From: Cymbomonas tetramitiformis
Lineage: Eukaryota > Chlorophyta > Pyramimonadophyceae > Pyramimonadales > Pyramimonadaceae
Reading direction: 5' to 3'
DNA length: 38,802 nucleotides
Assembly (NCBI GenBank): GCA_001247695.2
Contig: LGRX02029031.1
Coordinates: 1-38,802 of the forward strand
The notes below the pieces were generated by a model that was not told where the DNA came from, ran no database searches, and was given only the letters and a program-made list of their open reading frames with translations. Below, one piece after another: positions 10,298-20,957 of this stretch. The translations under genes and the position numbers were made by a program. Every line of letters starts with the position of its first letter. The first letter of the stretch is position 1.

Positions 10298-11359
10298 ATG
10301 GTTGCGACTATATTGACATCGAGTATGGCGTCCCGCCGACGCTCACTAGCTACAATTTTCGACTCCGCTGCCGCACGTAATTCCGTCACGCCGGCTACGC
10401 CGGCGCCCGCTGGCGCTCCGGCTGCGAACTCCGCTCAAGCCGTATTCTTGGCGGGTGTTCGCTCGCTCACGCGTGAGCGCTTCGACGAGAGCGTGGCGAA
10501 GCACGTCATCCGAAAATGCTTTCCCGACAAGCATGACCGATTTACGGGTACGGAGTCGAACGCTCAGGTGCTCCTCTCCAAGCTGGTGCCTGCTCTCCAG
10601 GAGGCATTCGAGGCCGAGGACGCGCTGTTTGCCCCTATGTTCGACTTGGAGGACTCCACGTTGGCCGTGCGGCCCGAGGCCAACAAGCTCCTCTTCTCAA
10701 CTCTCGAGCTCATCGTGTCTCCCGCCTCTCCAGCGGGTGACTGGCTCGAGGCGTCTGCGACCTTGCACCCTCTGGACGGCAAGCGGGCCCTGCTGGAGCT
10801 CGCACGGCGTCTGCTGGACTCCGGTGCACCCTTCCAGGGGACATCGGACCTACTTGGCGTCCGTTTTAAGGCCCACACCGATCCGTCCGAGTCCGTCACG
10901 GACTTCAACGCGGCCTTACGGTCTGCCAAGAGGCGCAACACTCTCGACGATGACGAGGTGAAGGAGCTGTTCCTCGCGGCGCTGGACCCTGGATTCTACG
11001 CGCCGGTGGTGTCGCGTCTCTTCACGCACCAGCAGCGGGCGGCCGTGGACCTCCTCACCATTCAACAATGGGTCCTCGAATGCTACGCCCGACACGTTAC
11101 AGCCGGTACGCACACTGCCTCGTTCGCCCTGTCCGCAGCGGCCGTGGCCACTGACAGCGACACCTCGCAGCTGTCCGACCTCACGGCCATCATCCTCGAC
11201 GTGAAACGGCAGCTAAAGGTGCTCACGGACAAGGTCAACGGGCGGGGTTTTACCCCGCGGGCGGACAAGAACAAGATCGGCAACGGGGGAGGCGGCTCCG
11301 TGTTCGTTTTGCAGCAGGTGACCTCCCGACGGGAGGGAACTGGCCGCAGTCGCAGGTGA
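10298..11359 (+). CDS. Copia-like gag, N-terminal frame
   Basis: Retrotransposon capsid precursor, which packages element RNA in the cytoplasm. The frame is open from the leader; the first in-frame ATG is 10298 (a second at 10325). Sequence such as SNAQVLLSKLV, a mid-region FNAALRSAKRR and a C-terminal heptad-like ILDVKRQLKVLTDKV are gag-like by composition and order, not by a match I can prove. The frame ends TGA at 11357-11359, but the expected zinc-knuckle lies in the overlapping -1 frame (11356 onward). A frame change therefore falls at about 11250-11350, near a G-rich run at 11285-11293; a mutation or a programmed shift cannot be told apart here. Confidence 0.6.
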   Translation: MVATILTSSMASRRRSLATIFDSAAARNSVTPATPAPAGAPAANSAQAVFLAGVRSLTRERFDESVAKHVIRKCFPDKHDRFTGTESNAQVLLSKLVPALQEAFEAEDALFAPMFDLEDSTLAVRPEANKLLFSTLELIVSPASPAGDWLEASATLHPLDGKRALLELARRLLDSGAPFQGTSDLLGVRFKAHTDPSESVTDFNAALRSAKRRNTLDDDEVKELFLAALDPGFYAPVVSRLFTHQQRAAVDLLTIQQWVLECYARHVTAGTHTASFALSAAAVATDSDTSQLSDLTAIILDVKRQLKVLTDKVNGRGFTPRADKNKIGNGGGGSVFVLQQVTSRREGTGRSRR

Positions 11360-12607
11360 GGAAGCGCGTTGCCTTTCACAAAGGCAGCGGCGACTTCATT
11401 CCGTTCTGCCAAAATTCAGCGTGCAAGAAGGACGAGGCCCGCCACTGGCACCGCGACTGCCCGAACGGCGGCAAGCACGGAGCTGGGGGAAGCTTCCACA
11501 GCTTCTCCCTCGGTGACATCGAGAACGACTTGCTGGCGGAGCAGTTTCAGGCGGCCATGGACGAGCACGACGGCGAGCGGTTCGATGCGCTCTGCCTTCT
11601 GGCGGGGGGCAAGCCGGAGATGCTCGACGGCGTTTCGGCGTGTTCCTGCGGGATCGAGCCGGAGCAGGAAAACGGTGCGTTGCAGGAGTTCCTGCCCTAC
11701 TGCCAACCTGCCACCCACATGGGCGGCTTCACAGTCGGTGGTGTCGAGAGCGGGATCTCGGCTGCCGCTTGCACGCATGTCCGGGAGGACCCACCGCCGG
11801 CTCCACCGCCGGCGGCAATCGAGCATGTTTACCCGGGCGAGTCGGAGGCGTCCGACACCGGTGACATGATGCCGGTGGACCCCATGCACGCGCACGAGCC
11901 CGACCTCTGCTTTGCGGACAAGATCGCGCGGATGGGGGGACTCTCGATCACGGCTGCGGGCAAGGACTTCGCGATGCGGTACATGCACGACGAGTCGGAG
12001 ACCGACTCTTGCGACGGCGACGCGGACGGGTCTGCGGCTGGGTATGACCCTATTGACGGTGAGGATGCGGTCCCGCAGCCTCTAGCGTCTCGTCGGGGAT
12101 GCGGTGCGCCGCCTTGGGGGTTTGGCCGCTCTTCGGCGATTGCGGTGATGGTGTGTGCTCTCTTCTGTGTTTGCGCCACCGCGGCGCCAATCTCGGCTGC
12201 CACTCTTGGCGAGGCATGTACACCGGACCACACCGGCCTGGAGGTCGGTGGTGCTGCCGAGGCAACCACCAGCGGGCCTGCGTTCACTTCTGCGGCACCG
12301 GTTGCTATTCCAGCACGGCCGGCACCGTGCTCGGCAAGGCCTTCACAATGCACCGATCGGGCTTTACATCCCGGTACACCCGCCCCCTCCACCGCTGTAT
12401 TGGGATGCACCGCCGTCACCGGACTACTCACCGGGCCCGACTACTGACGAGGAGGACGGGGACGATCCCTCGCACGACGATCGAGACCTTTCAGATTTCT
12501 TCTGGAGCTCTACGAATGATTCAATCACGGCATCAACATCTTCAATTCACGGCACCATGACTGTGCGGCGGGCCGGCACAGCAGTGCCACCGCCAACTAG
12601 TGGCTAG
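11356..12607 (+). CDS. Copia-like gag C-terminal region with zinc knuckle and membrane-like segment
   Basis: The frame opens before 11356 and is open to the stop at 12445-12447. Near its start CQNSACKKDEARHWHRDC has spacing C-x4-C-x6-H-x4-C, a CCHC-like nucleic-acid-binding knuckle. A long acidic/Pro/Ala-rich tail follows, then CGAPPWGF and a hydrophobic run (SSAIAVMVCALFCVCATAA) long enough to span a membrane. From about 12340 the more natural reading moves to another frame (PPPPPLYWDAPPSPDYSPGP, then DEEDGDDPSHDD) ending TAG at 12605-12607, so a second frame change is likely. The decayed copy at 1-1379 shares the PPWGF/hydrophobic block, where it precedes the protease. Confidence 0.5.
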
Positions 12608-12805
12608 GAAGTTAATCATGCCGCTCCTGCACAGTGAGATTGACCGTAGCTGTATGTGCAGAGGGGTCCGATCACGGACCGATTTCGGATTTGCAACTCT
12701 TGACCGGGAACCGCCCTGCCAGAAAGGACAGGCCTTCCCTTAGAGCCCAAATTTCCACCGCTGTAGATGGTGTTTGTTCACAGGTTTCACCTTCGGCTAG
12801 CCAGT

Positions 12806-12822
12806 CACCACACTAGGTGGTG
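12806..12822 (+). promoter_or_regulatory. Hairpin/GGTGGTG tract abutting the 3' LTR
   Basis: CACCAC (12806-12811) can pair with GTGGTG (12817-12822), and AGGTGGTG sits exactly where the polypurine tract that primes plus-strand synthesis is expected. The same arrangement precedes the LTRs at 1654 and, on the minus strand, 27551. Confidence 0.5.
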
Positions 12823-13004
12823 TGCTGGAACAGTCACACCGCTTGCTTTGTGACTCTTCCTATAGTAGTGTGTATGACTGTCACCCGAACCCGAACCCTA
12901 ACTGTGTATGCCCGTTATATCGGGTTAACTTATCAACTTTATTACATTCTGAGAAAACCGATCACTGAGTGTATATATCCCGAGTCCTAGGGGTATATCC
13001 AACA
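12823..13004 (+). repeat. 3' LTR, 182 bp
   Basis: TGCTGGAACAG to TCCAACA, followed by ATAAT, which also precedes the 5' LTR. Intact; shows what the 5' LTR looked like before the MULE-like insertion. Confidence 0.9.
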
Positions 13005-13009
13005 ATAAT

Positions 13010-15029
13010 ATCATCAGCGCGACCAAATTCGCATTCAACAACACTTCAGCAGTGAATAAATTGCGACAAGGTGTGCGCACGAGTGTACGAATTGTACATG
13101 TGTGCTGTCAAATATCGCAGGGTTTGGTACGATATGCGAGAATCAAGCGCGCAAACGAAAAATGAACGTCAGTGTATATGATTCGCATCAAGCGCGACAG
13201 AGATGCATAAAATTTTGTTATCAGCGCATTCGCATTCGTACTATGCGACAAAGATCAGCGACAGCGACATACGCATTCATATTGTGCGACAAAGATGTGC
13301 GACAACGATATTCGCAAATGTTCCGCGCGAACCGTTCAGTGCGACGCACACGTGCGATGATTATAGCTTGTACAGTGCGACGCATGATTTGTGATGCATC
13401 AGTATGCAGCGCGACATACAGTGGTATTTTTATCACTTTTTATTGTATCTGAGGTCAGGTGATAAAGAATTAAGAGTGTTAAACTTTTTCGCGATCTCGA
13501 ATTATTTAATTAAAGTTTTTTATTTTTTATTTAACACGATGTACAATCCCACGAAGCAATTAATTTAAAATATTATTTTATCATTTATCAAGCACATGAA
13601 CGCCATGAAACAATATTTATTTTAAACATTTCCTTTCGTCGTATTATCAATCTCTACCGTTTACTGCGTGTATTCTTTTCAACGCAAAACTGGCTGTATG
13701 CCTACGTTTGATAGCTCAAAATGTAGCCCCATACACGCCCAAACTGGTTCGCTGGTTCGCTGGTTCGCTGAAATAATGCGGCGAGATGGAATAATGCGGT
13801 GAGATGCATACGATATTATGATAAGCAAAATTACGGTTATGTATTCGTATAAATACTGTTATTCACAACAGTCAGCAGATAGTGAATTAATAATAACGAA
13901 TGATCCGATCTGTGGCACAGTCGATAATGATATTCGCAGCAGATCGTGAAATTAACTGCCGATAATCATATTCATGCAGCAGATCATGGTATTAACTGCT
14001 GTTTATTTCCACATAATCATATCCATAGCACATCATGTTATTAACTTCAACATAACAAATCATCACTTTAAATATATCGTAGTACAATATGCATCGATAC
14101 TCAATATTATTAGTGTACATACAGTACGCCCTACGTGAACGAAAGGCGGGAACCGAGAGCCTCAGCAACGAGCTCTAGCTGCTTGCAGATAATGCACTTC
14201 CCTGCAAAGGCAGACATAATCAAAACAACGAAGTCAGCCTGTAACTCCGTATGCGTGGTGAGGGCGAAATATAACAGCACGGTGAGGCAAATTGTCAGTT
14301 TCCCCGTCGGACGGATGAGTCGAATTATTTATATTTCCTTTCTAATTTCTTAATATTAGCTTTATCACCTTCATGGGAATCGTGGGGATTTAATAGTTTA
14401 TACTTTATCACTATCTTTATCACCTTGGTGTCAGTCGTGGAAAATTAAATAATTTATAATTTATCTTTACCTTTATACAGACGTCGGGGATGGAACATTA
14501 TTTAATTTCCAACATTATTTTTAACCATGTGTTTTTCCAGCTATAATTAATTAATTAAAAAAGTGATAAAAATACTACTGTATATACATATGTATCACGC
14601 GCAGACATAGTGTGCGATCTCGAAGTTCATACAACTTTGCGCCAGATGGACGCACAATACTGCGCAGATGGACGCACAATACTGCGCAGATGGACGCATG
14701 ATGCTGCGCAGATGGACGCATGACAAAATAATACCCAACCATACACATACATGCTGCGCAGAAATAATGTGTGCGATACCAATCGTCATTACACACACAT
14801 GTTGTGCATAGTGTATACCATATTGGCATTATTATAACAACATGCTGTGATTGACAGTGAGTGACAAAAGTTATCACACTTATCCCACTTATCACTATCA
14901 CATAGCATACAGGAATTGTGTGCACAAGTTACACTGTGATAGTAATCAATCTGATCATATAAATCTAGCATACATGCACATATGCATAAATACCAACCTG
15001 ATCACGATCACGGCTTGGCATACACATGC
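13010..15029. other. AT-rich repeat-bearing intergenic region
   Basis: No gene recognised. 13190-13440 contains loose iterations of GCGACA(A/G)(A/C)GAT-type words. 13870-14050 has about four diverged 50-60 bp units around (G)CAGCAGATC..GT..ATTAACTGC. AT-rich blocks follow (14340-14560). 14860-15000 is a low-complexity ATCACACTTATC/ATCTGATCAT sequence. Confidence 0.5.
14638..14724. repeat. 22-bp tandem repeat, about four copies
   Basis: The unit TGCGCAGATGGACGCACAATAC begins at about 14638, 14661, 14683 and 14705; the last two copies read GCATGA in place of GCACAA. A further partial TGCTGCGCAGA occurs at 14752. Confidence 0.85.
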
Positions 15030-15033
15030 ATAT

Positions 15034-15064
15034 AACACGCTATTCGATGAAAACGACATTATGG
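15034..15064. repeat. Left terminal inverted repeat of the 10.6-kb element
   Basis: Matches the inverted copy at 25604-25634 at 28 of 31 positions; the mismatches are AC/TT at positions 20-21 and T/G at position 29. Confidence 0.8.
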
Positions 15065-15182
15065 AATGTCATTTTTCAATTTAATTATAGATAGCTAAAT
15101 AATTCCAAGGCGTACGAAAATAACGTATTTTCCGACGAGACGCGAGACGCACGTATCAACGCGGGTGCCGGTGAGGCTAATA

Positions 15183-15523
15183 GATACGTACGTATGAGTG
15201 CTTATAATAAATTCACAAGCACATGCAAGCATTCAATGTGGTAAACACGATACAAAATATGATGCGGTGACTAATTTCATTTTGTACATGTGTTTTATTA
15301 ATGTTCAGGACTAGCTGTTAGCACTGCGACCACAATCTACGCGGTATCTGCTCGGATACGTACGTATGAGTGCTTATAATAAATTCACAAGCACATGCAA
15401 GCATTCAATGTGGTAAACACGATACAAAATATGATGCGGTGACTAATTTCATTTTGTACATGTGTTTTATTAATGTTCAGGACTAGCTGTTAGCTCTGCG
15501 ACCACAATCTACGCGGTATCTGC
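15183..15523. repeat. 172-bp tandem duplication
   Basis: GATACGTACGTATGAGTGC begins at 15183 and again at 15355. The two copies are nearly identical through GCGGTATCTGC (a visible change is GCACTGCG versus GCTCTGCG). It lies between the left TIR and the 3' end of the methyltransferase gene and looks recent. Confidence 0.9.
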
Positions 15524-15568
15524 GTTCATTCCAGGTTCAAGACAGGCATTTGGCACGGCGTGCACTAT

Positions 15569-18500
15569 TTACTCGGCTGGTGTGTCTCCGGCAGGTGCGG
15601 GGGTATCGCTGTCTCCTGGTGCGCCTTCTCCTGCCTCTTCTTCTTCCTCTTCATCTCCACCTTCTCCTTCCTCTCCTTCTCTTGCCTCGGATTGATCAGA
15701 ATCCGTGCCGGCTTCAGCGGGTCGATCTTTAGCGGGTTCTTCACCGTCCTCATCATCCGACTCGTTCATGTCCTTAGCGCAGTCGGCGATTTCTTTCGCC
15801 CTTTTGAGGTTTTCCTCCTCTATGCGTGCTTCCTCTTTGAGCTTCGCCGTTTCCTCGAGTGACATGCATTCCGTATCGCCGTTAGGCTCGTCGTTAATGT
15901 TCCCAATCCGCTGACTGGCTGCATTCACCATGTCTTGGTCGGAGTCGAACGCGACAGCGTTCAAGCCGCACCGGAGAGCTGCCATTGTGGCCGTCGCGAC
16001 CCCACACCCCGCATCCAAGATCCAGTTGGGTGACGAATCGTTGTTTAACCGGGCGAAAGGTGCGGGTCCCATCATGTGGCAGTTGATGAGCTCGATTAGC
16101 AGGTGCTGGGGCTTCTGGTGAGCGCATACCACTTTCCCCTCGTCTCGGAAGGGTTGCTTGACGACAGAATACCCCTCCAACACATTCGCCCTCGAGCCCG
16201 CCTCCGCATCCTTCGTCGAGAAGTCGAAGTCGCACATCCATGCTTTGCGAGTGGATTTTTCCCCGGACTCCTGGTCCGCCATTTGGAACCCGATGACAGC
16301 CGCTTCGAGGACATTGTACCGGATGGCTTTGTTGGCACCTACATCCTGGTTCTCCTTGCGCCACCATATGCGCTGGGCCCCACCGTTGCATTTGCTCTCC
16401 AGGATCTTCAGGAACCCAGTCTGCTGAGCAAACCCACAAAATATCAATATTGTCCAGTCCGGCGAGGTGGTGAGCGCCGCAAAGGCATCTATGAACTTGA
16501 TCAGGTCGGGCTCGGATAACGCGTGCTCTGACAGCTCCGTATCGAAGTCGTAAATAACGTCCAGTATTGTCCCCACGTAATTCATCTTCGGGACATTCTC
16601 GAGTTTCGTCAACTCGTCTTTGTAGATCATGTAGCCGGTTTGAACCGTCTTCCACTCGAACTCTTTCTCAAACTCTGCCTCCTTACCATCCTCCACAAGG
16701 GGGGAGGGAAGTGCCACCTATTATTATACCACAAACCGCTTGTTAATATTTGAATGACCCAAAATTGCTAGCGCAATAAAACATGCAACTACATGAGGAG
16801 CACGACTATTACAACAAAGAATTTTGAAAGAACGCACACCTTAACTGTATTGGGGACGTAGTTGACGGGCAGCCGCCCGAGGTCTCCCTCTCCGGCCTGA
16901 CACCGGGAAAGCCACGTGTTGCAGTCTGCGACGAATTGGACGATGGCCTTGGGAACCGTGAGCTGACTCCCCCCTCGCCCAGTTTTACCTTGTTTCACCG
17001 CCTTGATGCATCGCTCGATGGCCTCCTGGCAAGCCCAAGTCTCACCGTATTTCCTCTCAAAAGCAGTCCAATTCTCCACCCCAGATTGCGACACGATCCA
17101 GGCCTGAACGTTGCGTTGGGCCTTGAACCTCTTCAGGGTGTCAATCGCCTCTGCGATGGTGATCTCAGTGGTCAGGATTTTCTTCAGAACGCCGTTCAAG
17201 TAATCAACCTCCACGTCCGAGTGAAACCCGAGCATCGTCTGGAAAAAGGACATGTTCAACTCCTTCTTCTCGCTCTCCTTCACGATCGCCTGCTGCAAAG
17301 GCTGTGCCGGCTGACCGACACTCGACGTGTTACCGGCGCTTCGAGGAACACGCCTAGACCTGGCCTTGCCACCCGACTTCTTCTTCTTGAGGTCGGCACC
17401 TACATCCTTCAACGCCTCCTCCGCCCCAGACGTCTCGGTAGTCATGTCAACGATCTCACTCTCCGGAGTCCAGGTCTTGCGTTTCTTACCCGACCCCTTG
17501 GTGGGGGTCTTAGTCTGCCCCTTCAGAATACGCAATTCGTACGCATGCATGATTCTAACAATCTGGTCCCAAGTCTCCTGACGCACTGTAGCCATCGACC
17601 AATTCGTTGCGTATTCGTTGGCGTAGGAGATGTGATTCATTTGCAACACCTCCGCCTTAATCTGCAACTGCTGAGCCGATGTCAAAAAGTACCAGACCGG
17701 GAACCATTTGCCATTTTCAACGCCTCCCCCGAAAAGCTCCCAATCGTTCACATTGGCCCAGTCCCCCTTCGACAGCTTCTCGTAGACATGCTTCCTATTC
17801 TTCCTTGGAAGCTTGAAAGTCTTGGGATCGTGCTTTTCCAGCTGCTTCACCAGGCCGTCCTCCGTCCAGTCTTGGGCCTGAACGTCCAATTCCGTGATGC
17901 CACAATGCCAATAGAGTTTGTGGAGAGGGCCCTTCGATGCCTGCATGGTTTGCCGAGAAATTACGGTTAGTAACATTCTTTTACTTTAAGTAAGTAAGAG
18001 CTTTAAGTGACAAAGATGGATAAGTTACATTGTTTTCTCAGAAATCACCTGCATGCCCGTTCGCATGGATTTTATGATTTGCTGGTGCGACTTGCCCTTC
18101 ACGTTCTGGTCGACGGTGTTCTGCTCGTCAGCCAAAAATCGGACCATGTCAGACTGTAGATTAAAATACAATTTGCACTCGATCTGCTGAAAAGCTTCGT
18201 TATCTGGTTGTTCTTGGTGAAGCTCCCGCCGAGCGGTGAGGCTATGTTGGTGCCCGAAGCACACGAAACGATATACGCCTTCCCACACCTTACTGGGGTC
18301 AAAGTCCTCCGCGCTTGTGAGGTGCTCCCCAGACTCCGCCCATATAACGTACACTAGGGACGTGTTCTGAAAACCGTGTGGGTTCCAAGCCATGCTCTCT
18401 TTCAAGTTCATGACTTGCGCACGGTCCTCATCCCTAATGCGCTCGTAGTCCTCAGCCTGTATAATGTACTGGATAGGTATGTTGAAGGTACACCCCTTGA

Positions 18501-18747
18501 CGTCTTTGGCGTCAACGACTCTGGGGTACCGGTGGTTATACTCAATCTGATACCGAATCGTATTAGAATGAGCTACTGAACGCCGCTGTTTCGGCAAAGA
18601 GAGCAAGGACTGCCAGTTCTGCGCTGCTTGCTCGGCATTCTGTTCTTTGGCCGCCTTCGCTGTCTCTCCAGGCCCGTAAGCTAACAATGAGCCGCCCGGA
18701 CCACGACTAGCAGCCAGATCGCTTTCTGCTGCAGGTGTCAACGGTAC
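15569..18747 (-). CDS. ParB-like domain fused to beta-class DNA methyltransferase, three exons
   Basis: Exons 18747-18049, 17940-16840 and 16717-15569 are joined by GT-AG introns of 108 and 122 bp, all phase 0 (982 aa). Exon 1 residues about 85-215 resemble the ParB/sulfiredoxin-like fold: FNIPI, a Leu-x-x-Ser-Met helix, YRFVCFGHQHSLTAR at the GxRR position, then LYFNLQSD. Exon 3 has beta-class N6-A/N4-C methyltransferase order: DVIY (653-656) at the DPPY site, LIFCGFAQQ, RIWWRKENQ, then KPQHLLIEL and the SAM loop DAGCGVATATMAALRCG (835-851) with AFDSD. The Pro-Pro of DPPY is lost, so activity is uncertain. The tail is acidic (Glu/Asp-rich). Exon 1 lacks an ATG and is preceded by an in-frame TAG within its acceptor, so an upstream exon must exist. 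Confidence 0.68.
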
Positions 18748-18794
18748 CTATATTGTAATATAAAAGTACAAAGTTAGTCACTAACAGATAACAC

Positions 18795-18906
18795 CTCATT
18801 AGGTTAATGAGCAATTCGAAACAACACGCATATTCATTATAAAACTGTTAAGGGGAAATCACAAAGGTTAGAAACTTTGCACAACTGCTCATTAAGCTAA
18901 TGAGAC
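18795..18906. repeat. Two outlying copies of the TCATTAG..TAATGA near-palindrome
   Basis: CTCATTAGGTTAATGAGC at 18795 and CTGCTCATTAAGCTAATGAG at 18885, both between the MYND stop codon and the first recognised methyltransferase exon. They share the core of the two intronic arrays. Confidence 0.8.
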
Positions 18907-18988
18907 ATATTTTACATTACAAGCTAATGGTACATATTTTATTTAACATCGGTCTTGATCAATTACGGTTGTCAATGTAATTGTATGC

Positions 18989-20957
18989 CTACTTCTTTAG
19001 TTTTGATTTACTACATTCCTGTCGATGGCTCGACTTCCAGTGCTGCTTCGCACAATCATGGGAACAGTATACTGCTTGGTGACAGCCGCCACACCGCTTT
19101 TCTCCTTGTTTACCACAATTTATACAGAGACACTGGTGTGCTGACACCGAGGACTTCCCGAAACGATCTTTGTTTGCCTTCCGAACAGCAGATTGTGTGA
19201 AGCATGCGGTCCAGCCATTGGGAAGCTTTACTGGTGAATTAAAGTCGGTTGTGCCAGAATCCTGCAGTAAAGGAAAAAAAAGAAAAACTGCTCATTAAGC
19301 TAATGAGACCTTTTGGTCAGTCATCGAATTTCTCGGGTAAAACAGTCACACATGTCATATGATGACAGTAGGTATCATACTAACTGTAAAAAAAATCGTA
19401 AAGGCCAGAAAGTTGCAAAACTGCTCATTAGGCTAATGAGGCTTTTTGTTCAAGTTTGGGTCAGTCATCGAATTTCTCGGGTAAAACAGTCACACATGTC
19501 ATATGATGACAGTAGGTATCATACTAACTGTAAAAAAAATCGTAAAGGCCAGAAAGTTTGCAAAACTGCTCATTAGGCTAATGAGGCTTTTTGTTCAAGT
19601 TTGGGTCAGTCATCGAATTTCTCGGGTAAAACAGTCACACATGTCATATAATGACAGTAGGTATCATACTAACTGTAAAAAAAATCGTAAAGGCCAGAAA
19701 GTTTGCAAAACTGCTCATTAGGCTAATGAGGCTTTTTGTTCAAGTTTGGGTCAGTCATCGAATTTCTCGGGTAAAACAGTCACACATGTCATATGATGAC
19801 AGTAGGTATCATACTAACTGTAAAAAAAATCGTAAAGGCCAGAAAGTTTGCAAAACTGCTCATTAGGCTAATGAGGCTTTTTGTTCAAGTTTGGGTCAGT
19901 CATCGAATTTCTCGGGTAAAACAGTCACACATGTCATATGATGACAGTAGGTATCATACTAACTGTAAAAAAAATCGTAAAGGCCAGAAAGTTTGCAAAA
20001 CTGCTCATTAGGCTAATGAGGCTTTTTGTTCAAGTTTGGGTCAGTCATCGAATTTCTCGGGTAAAACAGTCACACATGTCATATAATGACAGTAGGTATC
20101 ATACTAACTGTAAAAAAAATCGTAAAGGCCAGAAAGTTTGCAAAACTGCTCATTAGGCTAATGAGGCTTTTTGTTCAAGTTTTGGTAAGTCATCGAATTT
20201 CTCGGGTAAAACAGTCACACATGTCATATAATGACAGTAGTTATCATACAAACTGTAAAAAAACCTGAAGGCCAGAAAGTTTGCAAAACTGCTCATTAGG
20301 CTAATGAGGCTTTTTGTTCAAGTTTTTTAAGACACACTAATAATTAAAGAAATGACAAATAATTGAACAAAATATCACAGGATTTTTAAAAATGTTTGAA
20401 CTTACCGCGGTTGGAAGTACTCCGGTGCCACCCATCTCCGTATCGATTGATTCGTCCAAGAGACTGTACTCTTCACCAGATATCTCAGCAGACTTCCAGA
20501 AGTCTGGGTTCTCGGAATTTCGCCACATTTCATTCAGAAAAGAACTGTAAGCAGCAGCAGGAACTTTGGACGATGAGCGTGTAACCAGCTCATCCAGCCT
20601 GTTCTTGCGCGCTGTGTAAGTAGGCGCCACGCTGCTAATCAGCATATTTTCAGCGTCAAGACGGACAGCGCTATACTCATGCGGGCGTTCAGCCGTCGCC
20701 AGCACGTACAGCGGGGTATTGCCGTTGGCGGTTGACGCAGCGCCAGCGAAAGAGATACGAAGGTTCTCATCTGCGTTTGCTGGCAAAATAGGCAAACTTT
20801 TCTGAACTGTTTCGCCATCGGCTGTTGCGAGAAAAACTTTTACTCGCAGCACATGGCCGTCTAAAGAAGGTACGCGCTCAACTGCCCACTGCTTGTTGGG
20901 TAGCTGTAGTATGCTTCCTGCGCTCATTAATGCGCGAAATTGATCCAAAGTTGCCAT
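18989..20957 (-). CDS. MYND zinc-finger protein, two exons (274 aa)
   Basis: Exons 20957-20406 (184 codons, donor GTAAGT) and 19261-18989 (90 codons plus TAG) meet in phase 0 across a 1144-bp intron ending CTGCAG. MYND fingers bind Pro-rich partner proteins, often in chromatin or transcription regulation. Exon 2 has the full set of ligands: C230-x2-C233, C241-x2-C244, Y249-C250, C254, H263 and C267, with HW at 258-259. The exon 1 region (residues 1-184) has no domain I recognise. The intron is filled with 145-bp repeats (19288-20330). The gene is divergent from the transposase-like gene and upstream of the methyltransferase gene on the same strand. Exon 1 could also splice in frame to the exon at 18747. 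Confidence 0.72.
19288..20330. repeat. Array A: 145-bp tandem repeat in the MYND intron
   Basis: Eight copies of CTGCTCATTA(G/A)GCTAATGAG begin at 19288, 19421, 19566, 19711, 19856, 20001, 20146 and 20289; the central periods are exactly 145 bp. Units are nearly identical and include AAACAGTCACACATGTCATA and a GTAGGTATCATACTAACTG segment. The near-palindrome is the only part shared with array B. Identity between units implies recent amplification or active homogenisation. Confidence 0.92.

Larger units (their letters stand above)
7737..13004 (+). mobile_element. Non-autonomous copia-like LTR retrotransposon (gag only)
   Basis: The LTRs begin TGCTGGAACAG and end TCCAACA. The 3' LTR is 182 bp; the 5' LTR is also 182 bp once the nested element at 7756-9733 and one target copy are removed. 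The five bases ATAAT flank both sides (7732-7736 and 13005-13009), a perfect 5-bp target duplication. Directly after the 5' LTR is GGTTATGGCCCCACGCAC, resembling the complement of the tRNA-iMet anticodon-stem region, the half-tRNA primer used by Drosophila copia. The two LTRs differ at about two positions, so the insertion is young. The internal region (2915 bp) holds gag-like frames only; protease, integrase and reverse transcriptase are absent, so it would need help from a full element. Confidence 0.88.
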
